The notes below the pieces were generated by a model. The model saw only the letters and a program-made list of their open reading frames with translations. It was not told where the DNA came from and searched no databases. Positions 8,253-19,687 of a stretch of DNA of 64,000 bases are shown here, one piece after another; position 1 is the stretch's first letter, and each line of letters opens with the position of its first letter. A program made the position numbers and the translations under genes. The DNA comes from Sphingomonas pituitosa NBRC 102491. GTDB lineage: Bacteria > Pseudomonadota > Alphaproteobacteria > Sphingomonadales > Sphingomonadaceae. The stretch is taken from assembly GCF_001598435.1 (NCBI RefSeq), contig NZ_BCYY01000014.1, positions 82,964 through 146,963 of the forward strand, written 5' to 3'.

Positions 8253-10298
8253 ATGATGTTGCGAACCCTGGCCGCGCTCGGCGCGCTCGCGCTGGCCGCC
8301 CCTGCCATCGCGCAGACCGCCCCCGCCCCGAAATCAGCTACCATCACGTCGCCTGACGGACACCTCCAGGTCACCGTCGCCACCGACAATGACGGCCGCC
8401 CCTTCTACACCGTCGCCCGCGACGGCAAGCCACTCGTCAACCCGTCGATGCTCGGCTTCCTGTTCACCGACGCCCCCAAGCTCCAGCGCAATTTCCGCAT
8501 CGAGGGCAGCAGCACCTCGGCCAGCGACACCAGCTGGGAGCAGCCCTGGGGCGAGTGGAAGACGATCCGCGACAACCACAGGGAACTGCGCGTCCGCCTG
8601 AAGGAGACCACCGCGCTCGGCCGGGTGATGGAGCTGGTGTTCCGCGTCTTCGACGACGGCGTCGGCTTCCGCTACGAACTGCCCGGCCAGCCCAACCTCA
8701 AGACCGCGCACATCCTCGACGAGATGACCGAATTCTCGATCGCCGAGGATGGCGAGGCATGGTGGATCCCCGGCTCCGAATGGAATCGCGACGAGTATCT
8801 CTACAACCGCACGCCCCTCTCCAGCGTGCCGCTCGCCCACACCCCGCTGACGATGAAGCTGGCCGACGGCACCCATGTCGCCATCCATGAAGCGGCGCTG
8901 GTCGACTATGCGGGCACCTGGCTGCAGCGCGTCGAGGGCACCCGCTTCAAGACCGTGCTGATCCCCGGCGCCGGTGCCGCCAAGGTCACCCGCGACGCGC
9001 CGTTCGTCACCCCTTGGCGGACGATGATCATCGCGAAGGACGCCCCCGGGCTCTACATGTCGCACCTCGAGCTGAACCTGAACGAACCCAACAAGCTGGG
9101 CGACGTGAGCTACTTCAAGCCGAGCAAATATGTCGGCGTGTGGTGGGAGATGCACATCGACAAGTCGGGATGGGGCTCGAAGCCGGTGCACGGCGCCACC
9201 ACCGCCAACGTCCAGCGTCATATCGATTTCGCAGCGAAATACGGATTCTCCGGCGTGCTGGTGGAAGGCTGGAACGTCGGCTGGGACACCGCCTGGTTCG
9301 GCGACGGCAAGGGCTTCGACTTCGACAGGCCGACGCCGGATTTCGACGCGAAGCTGCTGGCCGACTATGCCAAGAAAAAGGGCGTCGCGCTGATCGGCCA
9401 TAACGAGACCGGCGGATCGATGAGCCATTACGAAAGCCAGCTCGAACGCGCGATGACGTTCGCGCACGATCACGGCGAGCATGTCGTGAAGACGGGCTAT
9501 GTCGCCGATGCCGGCCAGATCGAGCGGGTAGGCCCCAATGGCGAACCGATGCGCGAATGGCATGACGGGCAGTTCTCGGCCAACCACCATCTCCGCGTGC
9601 TGGAGATGGCGCATCGCTACCAGGTCGCGATCGACGCGCACGAGCCGATCAAGGACACGGGTCTCCGCCGCACCTATCCCAACTGGGTGAGCCGCGAAGG
9701 CGCGCGCGGCATGGAATACAACGCCTGGGGCGAGCCGAAGAACCTGCCCAACCACGAATCCAACCTGTTCTTCACCCGCATGCTCGCCGGGCCGATGGAC
9801 TTCACCCCGGGCGTGCTCAGCCTCACCGGCAAGGGCGGCACGCCGCTGCTGTCGACCGAGGCGAAGCAGCTGGCGCTGTACGTGGTGCTCTATTCGCCGG
9901 TGCAGATGGCGGCGGACCTGCCGGAGAATTACGAGAAGCACCTCGCCGCCTTCCAGTTCATCCACGACGTCGCGGTCGACTGGGACGAGACGCGGGTGCT
10001 GAACGGCGCGGTCGGGGAATATGTGACCGTCGCCCGCAAGGCGCGCGGCGGCAGCGACTGGTTCCTGGGCGCGGTCGGCGACGACGAGCCGCGGTCGCTG
10101 ACGGTGCAGCTGTCGTTCCTCGATACGGGCAAGCGCTACGAGGCGCAGGTCTACCGCGACGGCGACGATGCGGACTATCGCACCGAGAAGCGCCATTCGA
10201 TCGTGGTCGAGAAGCGCGCGGTGACCGCGGGCGACACGCTGACGGTAAAGCTCGCCCCCGGCGGCGGCCAGGCGATCCGGTTCAGGCTGGTGAAGTAG
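8253..10298 (+). CDS. Glycoside hydrolase family 97 (alpha-glucosidase/alpha-galactosidase type)
   Basis: Secreted or periplasmic GH97 enzyme of about 681 residues with a signal peptide ending AIAQ-TAP. It has an N-terminal beta-sandwich, a central (beta/alpha)8 barrel and a C-terminal beta domain. Conserved barrel stretches include VGVWWEMHIDKSGWG, LVEGWNVGWD, GVALIGHNETGG and IDAHEPIKDTGLRRTYPNW followed by EGARGMEYNAW. Glu residues in the latter two match those of the inverting SusB-like alpha-glucosidases rather than retaining members (family knowledge; not aligned here). GGGAGAGA precedes two tandem ATGs, at 8253 and 8256, and the second is better spaced. No SusC/D-type partner genes adjoin. 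Confidence 0.92.
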   Translation: MMLRTLAALGALALAAPAIAQTAPAPKSATITSPDGHLQVTVATDNDGRPFYTVARDGKPLVNPSMLGFLFTDAPKLQRNFRIEGSSTSASDTSWEQPWGEWKTIRDNHRELRVRLKETTALGRVMELVFRVFDDGVGFRYELPGQPNLKTAHILDEMTEFSIAEDGEAWWIPGSEWNRDEYLYNRTPLSSVPLAHTPLTMKLADGTHVAIHEAALVDYAGTWLQRVEGTRFKTVLIPGAGAAKVTRDAPFVTPWRTMIIAKDAPGLYMSHLELNLNEPNKLGDVSYFKPSKYVGVWWEMHIDKSGWGSKPVHGATTANVQRHIDFAAKYGFSGVLVEGWNVGWDTAWFGDGKGFDFDRPTPDFDAKLLADYAKKKGVALIGHNETGGSMSHYESQLERAMTFAHDHGEHVVKTGYVADAGQIERVGPNGEPMREWHDGQFSANHHLRVLEMAHRYQVAIDAHEPIKDTGLRRTYPNWVSREGARGMEYNAWGEPKNLPNHESNLFFTRMLAGPMDFTPGVLSLTGKGGTPLLSTEAKQLALYVVLYSPVQMAADLPENYEKHLAAFQFIHDVAVDWDETRVLNGAVGEYVTVARKARGGSDWFLGAVGDDEPRSLTVQLSFLDTGKRYEAQVYRDGDDADYRTEKRHSIVVEKRAVTAGDTLTVKLAPGGGQAIRFRLVK

Positions 10299-10393
10299 GG
10301 GCGCCCGCCTCTGACTCTTTGGCGGAACCGCCACAGTCGGGGTGGGCGGGAATACCATGATGCATGGATAGGAACGCATCGCTCCCCACCAGG

Positions 10394-10486
10394 GTCATCC
10401 CGGCGAAAGCCGGGATCCATTGGGGTCTATGGATCGGCTCTTGCTATACCAACTGGCGAATGGGTCCCGGCTTTCGCCGGGATGAC
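10394..10486. repeat. REP/BIME-type palindrome pair, copy 1
   Basis: Two inverted 25-base arms (10394-10418 and 10462-10486, one mismatch) flank a 43-base core. Each arm is itself a hairpin, ATCCCGGC-GAAA-GCCGGGAT, an 8-bp stem with a GNRA-type loop. The same element occurs at 21727-21820 with a recognisably related core (both start ATTGGGGTCT and share CTTGCT), so this is a dispersed element. It occupies the 315-base gap between GH97 and the permease. The rest of that gap holds only a short hairpin (TGGCGG-AA-CCGCCA, 10320-10333) and the permease ribosome site. Confidence 0.85.
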
Positions 10487-10613
10487 GAGAGATACAGAAG
10501 CTACGTCCGTTTCCGCGAACTTTGGTACAAGATCAGGCGCAGCCCTTCCCCTGCCCTTGCCCCCTCCCCGCGCCGCGCTATCACCGGCGCGCCAAGAACA
10601 TAGGGGAGGATCC

Positions 10614-12032
10614 ATGGCCAGTCTGTTCCGTCTCAAACCCATCCATGCCGCGGCGGACCAGCCGCACGGGCACCAGCTCGCGCGCACACTCAGCTGGTAT
10701 CACCTCGTAGCACTCGGGGTCGGCGCGATCGTCGGCACCGGCATCCTCACCCTGATCGGCGTCGGCGCGGATCGTGCGGGGCCGGCGGTGATCCTCTCCT
10801 TCGTCGTCGCGGGTGCGATCTGCGCCTGCGCCGCGCTCGCCTATGCCGAGCTGGCGACGAGCATCCCCGCCTCGGGCAGTGCCTATACCTACAGCTATGT
10901 GGCGCTGGGCGAGATCGTCGCCTGGGTCGTCGGCTGGAGCCTGCTCGCCGAATACACCCTGGTCGTCGCCACCGTTGCGGTCGGCTGGTCGGGCTATGCG
11001 ACGCCCTTCCTGCTCGGCCTCGGCGTGCCGCCCGAACTCACCCATGGCCCGCAGATGGCCGCCGGCCACATCGCCGCCTGGGGCGTCAACGTCCCCGCGC
11101 TGTTCGTCGTCTGGCTGGTCGCCGGGCTTCTGATTGTCGGCACCCGCGAGAGCGCGACGCTCAACGCGATCCTCGTCGTCGTGAAGCTGATCGCGCTCGC
11201 CGTGTTCGTCGCGGTCGCCCTGCCCACTTTCGATGCCGCCAATTTCGATCCCTTCGCCCCGTTCGGCTATGCCAAGCATGCCAGCGGCGGGGTGGAGCGC
11301 GGGATGATGGCCGCCGCCGCGATCATCTTCTTCGCCTTTTACGGCTTCGACGCGATCTCCACCGCCGCCGAGGAAGCCAAGAACCCCGGCCGCGACCTCG
11401 CAATCGGCATCGTCGGGTCGATGGTCGCCTGTGTCGCCATCTACATGATCGTCGCGCTCACCGCGGTCGGCGCGCTCCATTACACCCGCTTTGCCGACAG
11501 CCCCGAGCCGCTGGCGCTGATCCTGCGCGAGATCGGCCAGCCCGGCGTCGCCAAGTTCCTGGCGCTCAGCGCGATCGTCGCGCTGCCCACGGTGATCCTC
11601 GGCTTCCTGTTCGGCCAGAGCCGTATCTTCTTCGTGATGGCGCGCGACGGCCTGCTGCCCAAGAGCCTCGCCAAGGTCTCGCGCCGCGGCTCGCCGGTGC
11701 GGATCACGCTGTTTACCGCGGGCATCGTCAGCTTCTTCGCGGCCTTCCTGCCGATCGACGAGATCGCAGCCCTCGCCAACGCCGGCACGCTTACCGCCTT
11801 TGCGGCCGTGGGCCTCTGCCTGCTGGTGCTGCGCCGCCGCGCCCCCGAGATGGTCCGCCCGTTCCGCACCCCGGCGGCGTGGGTGGTCGGCCTCGGCGCG
11901 ATCTTCGGCTGCCTGTATCTGTTCCTCAGCCTGCCGACCAAGACGCAACTCTGGTTCGGCGGCTGGAACCTCTTGGGTCTCGTCGTCTATTTCGCCTATG
12001 CCCGCCGCAACGCAGCAAAGGGTGACGCATGA
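10614..12032 (+). CDS. APC family amino acid permease (cationic amino acid transporter type)
   Basis: Inner-membrane amino-acid permease of the APC superfamily, CAT-like subgroup, 472 residues with about 12 membrane helices. The first helix carries HLVALGVGAIVGTGIL, the unwound substrate-binding glycine motif, and helix 6 the family stretch FFAFYGFDAISTAAEEAKNP. A downstream loop reads GQSRIFFVMARDGLLPKSLAKV, also typical. The ATG at 10614 has a very strong AGGGGAGGA ribosome site; open frame upstream of it overlaps the REP element and is not coding. It overlaps the MTA phosphorylase gene by 4 bases, suggesting a link to methionine/polyamine salvage, though specificity is not assured. Confidence 0.9.
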   Translation: MASLFRLKPIHAAADQPHGHQLARTLSWYHLVALGVGAIVGTGILTLIGVGADRAGPAVILSFVVAGAICACAALAYAELATSIPASGSAYTYSYVALGEIVAWVVGWSLLAEYTLVVATVAVGWSGYATPFLLGLGVPPELTHGPQMAAGHIAAWGVNVPALFVVWLVAGLLIVGTRESATLNAILVVVKLIALAVFVAVALPTFDAANFDPFAPFGYAKHASGGVERGMMAAAAIIFFAFYGFDAISTAAEEAKNPGRDLAIGIVGSMVACVAIYMIVALTAVGALHYTRFADSPEPLALILREIGQPGVAKFLALSAIVALPTVILGFLFGQSRIFFVMARDGLLPKSLAKVSRRGSPVRITLFTAGIVSFFAAFLPIDEIAALANAGTLTAFAAVGLCLLVLRRRAPEMVRPFRTPAAWVVGLGAIFGCLYLFLSLPTKTQLWFGGWNLLGLVVYFAYARRNAAKGDA

Positions 12033-12895
12033 GCGGTTGGACGATCGGAATCATCGGCGGTTCGGGCCTCTACGATGTCGAGGGCATCGAGGGCGGCGAA
12101 TGGGTGGAGGTGGCGAGCCCCTGGGGCCAGCCGTCGGACGCCTGCTTCGTCGGCCATGTCGGTCCTGTGAAGGTGGTGTTCCTGCCGCGCCACGGCCGCG
12201 GCCACCGCATCAGCCCCTCGGACCTCAACGTGCGCGCCAATATCGACGTGCTGAAGCGGCTGGGCGTCACCGACGTGCTCGCCGTCTCCTCGGTGGGCTC
12301 GTTGGCGGAGGAGCGTGCGCCCGGCACCTTCACCATCGCCGACCAGTTCATCGATCGCACCAAGGGCCGGCCCTCCAGCTTTTTTGGCACCGGCATGGTC
12401 GCGCATGTCTCGGTGGCCGATCCGGTCTGCCCGCGCCTTTCCGCGCTGGCGGCAGAGGCGGCACAGGCGGCGGGTGCCGTCACCCATGTCGGCGGCACCT
12501 ATCTGGCGATGGAAGGCCCGCAATTCTCGACCCGCGCCGAGAGCAACCTCTATCGCAGCTGGGGCTGCGACATCATCGGCATGACCGCGATGCCCGAGGC
12601 CAAGCTCGCCCGCGAGGCCGAGCTTCCCTATGCGCTGGTCGGCATGGTGACGGACTATGACTGCTGGCGCGAAGACGAGGAGGCAGTCGACGTCGCGCAG
12701 GTGATCGCCCAGCTCTCCAGCAATGCCGAGAAGGCGCGAAAGATGGTGATGCACCTGCTGCGCGCCCTGCCGGCGGAGCGCGAGGCTTCGCCGATCGACA
12801 CCTGCCTCGACACCGCGCTGATCACCGCGCCCTCGGCGCGCGATCCGGAGCTGCTGGCGAAGCTCGACGCCGTTGCCGGCCGGGTGCTCGGCTGA
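12029..12895 (+). CDS. mtnP: S-methyl-5'-thioadenosine phosphorylase
   Basis: Cytosolic purine-nucleoside-phosphorylase-type enzyme that splits methylthioadenosine into adenine and methylthioribose-1-phosphate in methionine salvage. It has 288 residues, normal length. Motifs: GIIGGSGLYDVEG at the N-terminus, FLPRHGRGHRISPS (phosphate site), NVRANIDVLKRLGV, GGTYLAMEGPQFSTRAES and GCDIIGMTAMPEAKLAREAE, the last two matching MTAP-type base and sugar binding. ATGA overlap with the permease and TGATG overlap with the following FKBP gene indicate a single operon. Confidence 0.95.
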   Translation: MSGWTIGIIGGSGLYDVEGIEGGEWVEVASPWGQPSDACFVGHVGPVKVVFLPRHGRGHRISPSDLNVRANIDVLKRLGVTDVLAVSSVGSLAEERAPGTFTIADQFIDRTKGRPSSFFGTGMVAHVSVADPVCPRLSALAAEAAQAAGAVTHVGGTYLAMEGPQFSTRAESNLYRSWGCDIIGMTAMPEAKLAREAELPYALVGMVTDYDCWREDEEAVDVAQVIAQLSSNAEKARKMVMHLLRALPAEREASPIDTCLDTALITAPSARDPELLAKLDAVAGRVLG

Positions 12896-13371
12896 TGGCG
12901 CGCATGCTTCTCGCAGCCGCCGCGCTGCTGCTCGCTGCTCCCGCCATGGCGCAGGAAGCCGCGGTCGATCGCTCGCAGGATCTCGCATGGCAGAGCGCGC
13001 AGTCGCTGGCCCTTGCCAGCCGCGGCTCGGCCCAGGGCTGGCGACAGCTCGACGGCGGCCTGCGCTGGCGCCGGGTAAAGGGGGATGGCTCGGGCGCGCA
13101 CCCCGCTGTCACCGACATGGTCACGCTCCACTATGCCGGCAGCTTCGTCGACGGGACCGAGTTCGACAGTTCCTATGATGGCCCGCCCGCCCGGTTCCCG
13201 CTCGATCGGCTGATCCGCGCCTGGCAGGTCGCGGTGCCGCTGATGGGCGTGGGCGACACGATCGAGATCGCGGTGCCCGCCGAGCTCGGCTACGGCTTCC
13301 GCGGCAAGGGCCCGATCCCGGGCGGCGCGACGCTGCTCTTCAAGATCGAGCTGCTGGGCATCGGCGGCTAA
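12895..13371 (+). CDS. Exported FKBP-type peptidyl-prolyl cis-trans isomerase
   Basis: FKBP-fold prolyl isomerase of 158 residues with a signal peptide (LAAAALLLAAPAMAQ-EA), so periplasmic. The C-terminal FKBP domain has VTLHYAGSFVDGTEFDSSYD, AWQVAVPLMGVGDTIEIAVP, AELGYGFRGKGPIPGGATL and a final FKIELLGIG, all in family order. Its start codon overlaps the stop of mtnP by one base, making it the last gene of the permease-mtnP unit. The functional link is not obvious; it may simply be co-transcribed. Confidence 0.9.
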   Translation: MARMLLAAAALLLAAPAMAQEAAVDRSQDLAWQSAQSLALASRGSAQGWRQLDGGLRWRRVKGDGSGAHPAVTDMVTLHYAGSFVDGTEFDSSYDGPPARFPLDRLIRAWQVAVPLMGVGDTIEIAVPAELGYGFRGKGPIPGGATLLFKIELLGIGG

Positions 13372-13377
13372 AGGCGT

Positions 13378-13397
13378 GCGGGTCGCGCGCGGCCCGC
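13378..13397. terminator. Hairpin between convergent genes
   Basis: GCGGGTC-GCGCGC-GGCCCGC forms a 7-bp stem with one G-T pair in the 29-base gap between the FKBP gene and the convergent metalloprotease gene. It has no T-tract, so the terminator role is only suggested by position. Confidence 0.3.
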
Positions 13398-13400
13398 CGC

Positions 13401-14591
13401 TCAGCGGAAGCGAACACGGCTCCGACGTCGCCGATAGCGAGTCGCGGCGCCCACCCAGCCGATCCCCGCGATCAGCATCGCCCAGGCCGCCGGTTCCGGT
13501 ACCACCGCGGACAAGGCGGGCGGCCGGGATGCATGATAGGCCTGGTAAATCTGCGCGGTCGAGACCTGATACCCTGGGTTGGCCAGCACGTTGATGTTGA
13601 GGTTCCAGCCAATCGCGTCGAGCACCGCCAGATCAGCGGCGGTCACCACGTCGTTCACGCCGTCGCACGAATACGGGTTCATCGTGCCGATGAAACCGGT
13701 GCAGTTACCCACGACCTTCCAGTGTGAAGCCTCCCAGCCGTCGCCATAATATGCGCCTGTCGAGAAATACGCATTGCCGCCGAAGGGGGTCGCACCGCCG
13801 TTGATCGAGAAATAGGTAGGCGTGCCGAAGCGCCAGTCGAGCTGGCCCGGCGCCGAATAGCGGAACAAGTCGAGCCCATAGGCGACCGTCACATTGTCGA
13901 TATGCTCGACCGGGCCCGTCGCGGTATCGAACGTATCCACGCCGCTGGTGAAGCCCAATGCATGGCCGATCTCGTGGATCGCGGTTCCGATGAAGTCATA
14001 GCTGCCGGCGCTGATCCCGTCGGACGGATTGAAGTCGAATGCATAGGCGCTGGAGAAGACGATCTCCGCATCGAGGCCGGTCACATTGTTCACCAGCGCC
14101 TTCAGGTTGGCACCGGTCAACGCGACGCTGCTGCCGATGATGCTGCCATTGGGTGCGATACGCGTGCCGGAGGTGGCGATTCCGTCCAGATGGGCCGGAT
14201 CGTCATAGGCCGGGATCAGCACCGTCGGCGTACCCGCGCTGCTCAGCGGCTGAAAATGGCTCGTGGCCTGCGCATCGAGTGCGCTGTTTCCGGTGACCTT
14301 CAGCGCGTTCTGGTAGCTGGCGATGGTGATGCCGTCGAAATAGCGAAAACTGGTCGCTCCCAGATCGCCGGGATCCAGCGCATCGAACCCCACATTGATG
14401 TGGATCGTCGCATTGTTGGTGAGAACGGATTCCCAATAATGCGCTGCGATCCTGAAGGCGGCCTCCGCAGGTGTGCCGGTCACCCCGCCGATATCGTGCA
14501 GCACGATGTGCGTCTGCGCAGCGGCAGGCGTCGCAAACGTCAGCAGCGCCGCCGTGCAGAAAACGAAGTGCCGTGCGTGATGGGTGCCCAT
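13401..14591 (-). CDS. PEP-CTERM zinc metalloprotease (NF038122-type), copy 1
   Basis: Exported zinc metalloprotease of 396 residues. It has a signal peptide ending PAAAQ-TH, a metzincin-like zinc site AIHEIGHALGF with downstream conserved GIGTMNP-like turn (FIGTMNPYSC) and the block LAVLDAIGWNLN. The C-terminus is a PEPxxWA sorting tail, VVPEPAAWAMLIAGIG, then a hydrophobic helix and an arginine cluster, ending VRFR. Exosortase-dependent sorting to the cell surface is expected (known for the tail type). A GGGGGAG ribosome site lies about 9 bases before the ATG. It is the downstream member of a tandem pair with the gene at 14783-15967; both share YWESVLTNN, YFSTG and YGDGWEASHWK-like segments. 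Confidence 0.88.
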   Translation of the reverse strand: MGTHHARHFVFCTAALLTFATPAAAQTHIVLHDIGGVTGTPAEAAFRIAAHYWESVLTNNATIHINVGFDALDPGDLGATSFRYFDGITIASYQNALKVTGNSALDAQATSHFQPLSSAGTPTVLIPAYDDPAHLDGIATSGTRIAPNGSIIGSSVALTGANLKALVNNVTGLDAEIVFSSAYAFDFNPSDGISAGSYDFIGTAIHEIGHALGFTSGVDTFDTATGPVEHIDNVTVAYGLDLFRYSAPGQLDWRFGTPTYFSINGGATPFGGNAYFSTGAYYGDGWEASHWKVVGNCTGFIGTMNPYSCDGVNDVVTAADLAVLDAIGWNLNINVLANPGYQVSTAQIYQAYHASRPPALSAVVPEPAAWAMLIAGIGWVGAATRYRRRRSRVRFR

Positions 14592-14730
14592 AGCCGTACT
14601 CCCCCTGGAGGCGAACGACCGGCGCGGACGCCGCTTCGCAGCACCCTGCTAGTCGGGCGGACCGCGGGCTGGAAAGCGAAGCTAGGTGCAAAACGGAGGC
14701 GATCGATCGGGGCGTGCCGCCGCAAGGCAA

Positions 14731-14762
14731 GACGGCCCCGCTTCCGAAGAAGCGAGGCCGTC
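14731..14762. terminator. Strong hairpin terminator between the two metalloprotease genes
   Basis: GACGGCC-C-CGCTTC, loop CGAA, GAAGCG-A-GGCCGTC: a 13-bp stem with one internal mismatch. A TTTTT tract follows on the plus strand at 14765-14769. It sits 20 bases after the stop of copy 2 (minus strand), where it probably ends or attenuates that transcript. The T-tract polarity means it would also stop plus-strand transcription. Confidence 0.65.
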
Positions 14763-14782
14763 CCGTTTTTCAGTGTCTGCGA

Positions 14783-15967
14783 TCAGGCGAAACGAACCTG
14801 CCGCGAACGATTGCGATAGCGCATGGCGCCGCCGATCGCCCCGATACCGAGGATCAACATCGTCCAGCTTTCCGGCTCCGGCACCGCACCGCCGGCGGCG
14901 ATCCAGGTCTTTGCCACATCGTTGGTGGAGAACTTGTAGCCGCCATTGGCCAGCACATCCACGTTCAGGTTCCAGCCGATCGCATCCATCAGCGCCAGAT
15001 CGGCCGAGGTGATCTCGTCCATCTGCCCGCCGCAGGTGTAGGGGTTCATCACGCCCACATAGTTGCTGCAGGTGTTGTTCGCCTTCCAGTGCGAGGCCTG
15101 CCAGCCATCGCCATAATCCTCGCCGGTCGAGAAATAGTCCTTGCCCTGGAACACGGTCTTGCCGCCGTCGATGGAGAAGTAGGACGGCTGGTCGAACGCC
15201 CAGTTCAGCTTGCCGTCGCCGCTGTAGCGAAACAGATCAAGCGCATAGGCCCACCAGTAATTGTCGGTCTTGAAGCCCGAACCGACCGAATAGTTGAAAT
15301 CATCCGCCGCGCTGAGGAAGCCCAGAGCGTGACCCATTTCATGGATGGCCACGCCGATGAAATCGGCAGTACCGGCCTTGATGCCGTTCGTCGGATCGAA
15401 GTCGAACGCGAAGTCGCTCGAGAACTGGATCGTCGCATCGACATCGGCCGCCGCCGCGCCCAGCGCCTGCGCGTTGGCGCTGCTCAGCGCCATGGTGTTG
15501 CTGATCGCCTTTCCGTCGGGAGTAAGGCGCGTGCCGGTGGCGGCGACGCCGTCGAGGGTGGCGGGCTTGGCGTAGTTCGGCACGATCGCGGACACGCTGC
15601 CGGTCGGGCTCAGCGGTGCCAGGTGCGAGAGCACCGTCCCGTCCAGCGCGCTGGTGCCCGTCGCGGCAAGGGCGCCATAGTAGCTGTCGATCCCGACATT
15701 GGTGAGCAGCGTGCTGCTGGTACCGCCCAGCACGTTGGGCCCGAGCTTCGCAAAGCCGACATCGAAGTGCAGCGTCACGTTGTTGGTGAGCACGCTTTCC
15801 CAATAGCTTGCGGCAATCTTGAAGCCCAGTTCTGCCTGCGAGCCCTTCACACCGCCGATGTCGTTGAGCACGATCTTGGTCTGTGCGGCCGCCGGGACGG
15901 CAGCTGCCGCCATCAGGCCGAACGCTGCGGCAGTCGCCAGCAGCGCCTTCATCTTCGTCGTCTTCAT
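14783..15967 (-). CDS. PEP-CTERM zinc metalloprotease (NF038122-type), copy 2
   Basis: Paralogue of the gene just downstream, 394 residues. The ATG at 15967 follows a GGGGG ribosome site; open frame upstream is not needed. Signal peptide TAAAFGLMAAAAVPAAAQ, mature domain starting TKIVLNDIGG, zinc site AIHEMGHALGFLSA, YVGVMNPYTCGG and LALMDAIGWNLN, then a PEPxxWA tail (VPEPESWTMLILGIG...RYRNRS) ending VRFA. Similarity to copy 1 extends along the whole length, so this is a tandem duplication. Upstream (16060-16140) is an A+T-rich region likely to contain its promoter. Substrate unknown. Confidence 0.88.
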   Translation of the reverse strand: MKTTKMKALLATAAAFGLMAAAAVPAAAQTKIVLNDIGGVKGSQAELGFKIAASYWESVLTNNVTLHFDVGFAKLGPNVLGGTSSTLLTNVGIDSYYGALAATGTSALDGTVLSHLAPLSPTGSVSAIVPNYAKPATLDGVAATGTRLTPDGKAISNTMALSSANAQALGAAAADVDATIQFSSDFAFDFDPTNGIKAGTADFIGVAIHEMGHALGFLSAADDFNYSVGSGFKTDNYWWAYALDLFRYSGDGKLNWAFDQPSYFSIDGGKTVFQGKDYFSTGEDYGDGWQASHWKANNTCSNYVGVMNPYTCGGQMDEITSADLALMDAIGWNLNVDVLANGGYKFSTNDVAKTWIAAGGAVPEPESWTMLILGIGAIGGAMRYRNRSRQVRFA

Positions 15968-16150
15968 CCGAACCCCCATTTTGGTCGATGATACCGATCG
16001 AACCGAGTCACGGTAATCGATCGTTAACCAAGGTGATGGAGGCGACCGTGTCGGGTCAAGCAACAAATATTACATTTTTTCTATTTGTTGAAACCCTGTG
16101 CTATCAAGCCACAATATATCTTCAACTTCATGAATACTTCTGCAGGCACG

Positions 16151-16181
16151 AAAAAGCCGGCGCCCTCGGGGAGGACGCCGG
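16151..16181 (-). terminator. Rho-independent terminator of the aconitase gene
   Basis: On the minus strand GCCGGCGTCCTC-CCC-GAGGGCGCCGGC forms a 12-bp stem (one G-T pair) followed directly by TTTTT. It lies about 20 bases past the acnA stop codon. Confidence 0.85.
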
Positions 16182-16202
16182 CCATTTCATTGCGGCAATC
16201 GA

Positions 16203-18875
<2,673 letters not shown>

Positions 18876-19008
18876 GAGGCGCGGGGTCCTTTCCCTAAAT
18901 CTGGTCCGCCGGGCGCTCGGTGGACGCAGCCCATTATAGGCCGCGCGGGCGCACCGTCGGGGGTGCTGCGAATGCGAAGATTCGCGAGGGGCCTTAGCGC
19001 GGTGCGGC

Positions 19009-19042
19009 GGGGAGGGAAAGGGGAGGTTGGTAGGGGGATGGG
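19009..19042 (+). other. G-rich tract with potential G-quadruplex
   Basis: Five G runs of 3-5 bases (GGGG, GGG, GGGG, GGGGG, GGG) lie on the plus strand within 34 bases, separated by 1, 3, 9 and 2 bases. They sit in the roughly 250-base divergent gap between acnA and the hypothetical membrane protein. The 9-base loop makes folding only plausible. Confidence 0.35.
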
Positions 19043-19129
19043 TGGTGGTAGCGGTAACGGTTCTGCGATACGTACCCAATGCCTACCTCGTCGCTGGCGA
19101 ACCTTCACCTCCCATGCGTATGAAGGGTG

Positions 19130-19687
19130 ATGATGCCGAAATATCGAACATCGTTCGACTTACTTACCCACCCCGAACGCATTCAACCTCCCTATGGGTT
19201 CTACTGCATCTTCTTCGCGGTCGGCGTGGGTTTGACGATCGCGGCAGTCGTGTCGACTCGACATCGCTGGCGAAACAGAAAGTATCTTTCGATCTTTGCG
19301 GTGATCTGGGTCGTATTTTGCAGCATCATGACGGTTGTAGATATCAGGGACGTCACATCCGTCCGAAGCGCTGTCAAAGATGGGCGAGTGTCAATCGTAG
19401 AAGGGTGCTTGGATTACTTCCGACCCGGCGAACCATGGGGCTCAAAAACAACAAGCGGCAATGAGGAATGGAGCGTCGGCGCAACAATCTTCAGCTACGG
19501 AGCAGGGGAAGCGCGCCCCGGCTACCATGTCGTCGAACCAAATGGTGGCGCTATACACCCCGACACGAGGGTGCGGGTCTTCTTCGTCACCAGTCCAGAG
19601 TACGGGCGAAAGGAAATTGTCCGGATTGACGCCGCCGATCATAGCTGCAGTCCCGCTCGAAGGGTAGAACCGTCAACGCAACCCTAA
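19130..19687 (+). CDS. Hypothetical membrane protein of atypical composition
   Basis: Unrecognised protein of about 185 residues. The start is ATG at 19130 or 19133, after an AAGGG site. Two membrane helices are visible: FYCIFFAVGVGLTIAAVV (about 24-41) and YLSIFAVIWVVFCSIMTVV (about 52-71). A soluble domain of about 110 residues follows, with GCLDYFRPGEPW, YHVVEPNGGAIHPDTRVRVF and two cysteines, and probably faces the periplasm. Base composition is visibly lower in G+C than its neighbours and codon choice is mixed, which suggests recent acquisition or relaxed selection. It stands alone between acnA and kynA. No function assigned. Confidence 0.65.
   Translation: MMPKYRTSFDLLTHPERIQPPYGFYCIFFAVGVGLTIAAVVSTRHRWRNRKYLSIFAVIWVVFCSIMTVVDIRDVTSVRSAVKDGRVSIVEGCLDYFRPGEPWGSKTTSGNEEWSVGATIFSYGAGEARPGYHVVEPNGGAIHPDTRVRVFFVTSPEYGRKEIVRIDAADHSCSPARRVEPSTQP

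Noticed and set aside
10299..10613. Coding upstream extension of the amino-acid permease
   Set aside because: The frame is open from 10482, but it runs through the REP element, has no ribosome site and the conserved protein begins at 10614 with a strong one.
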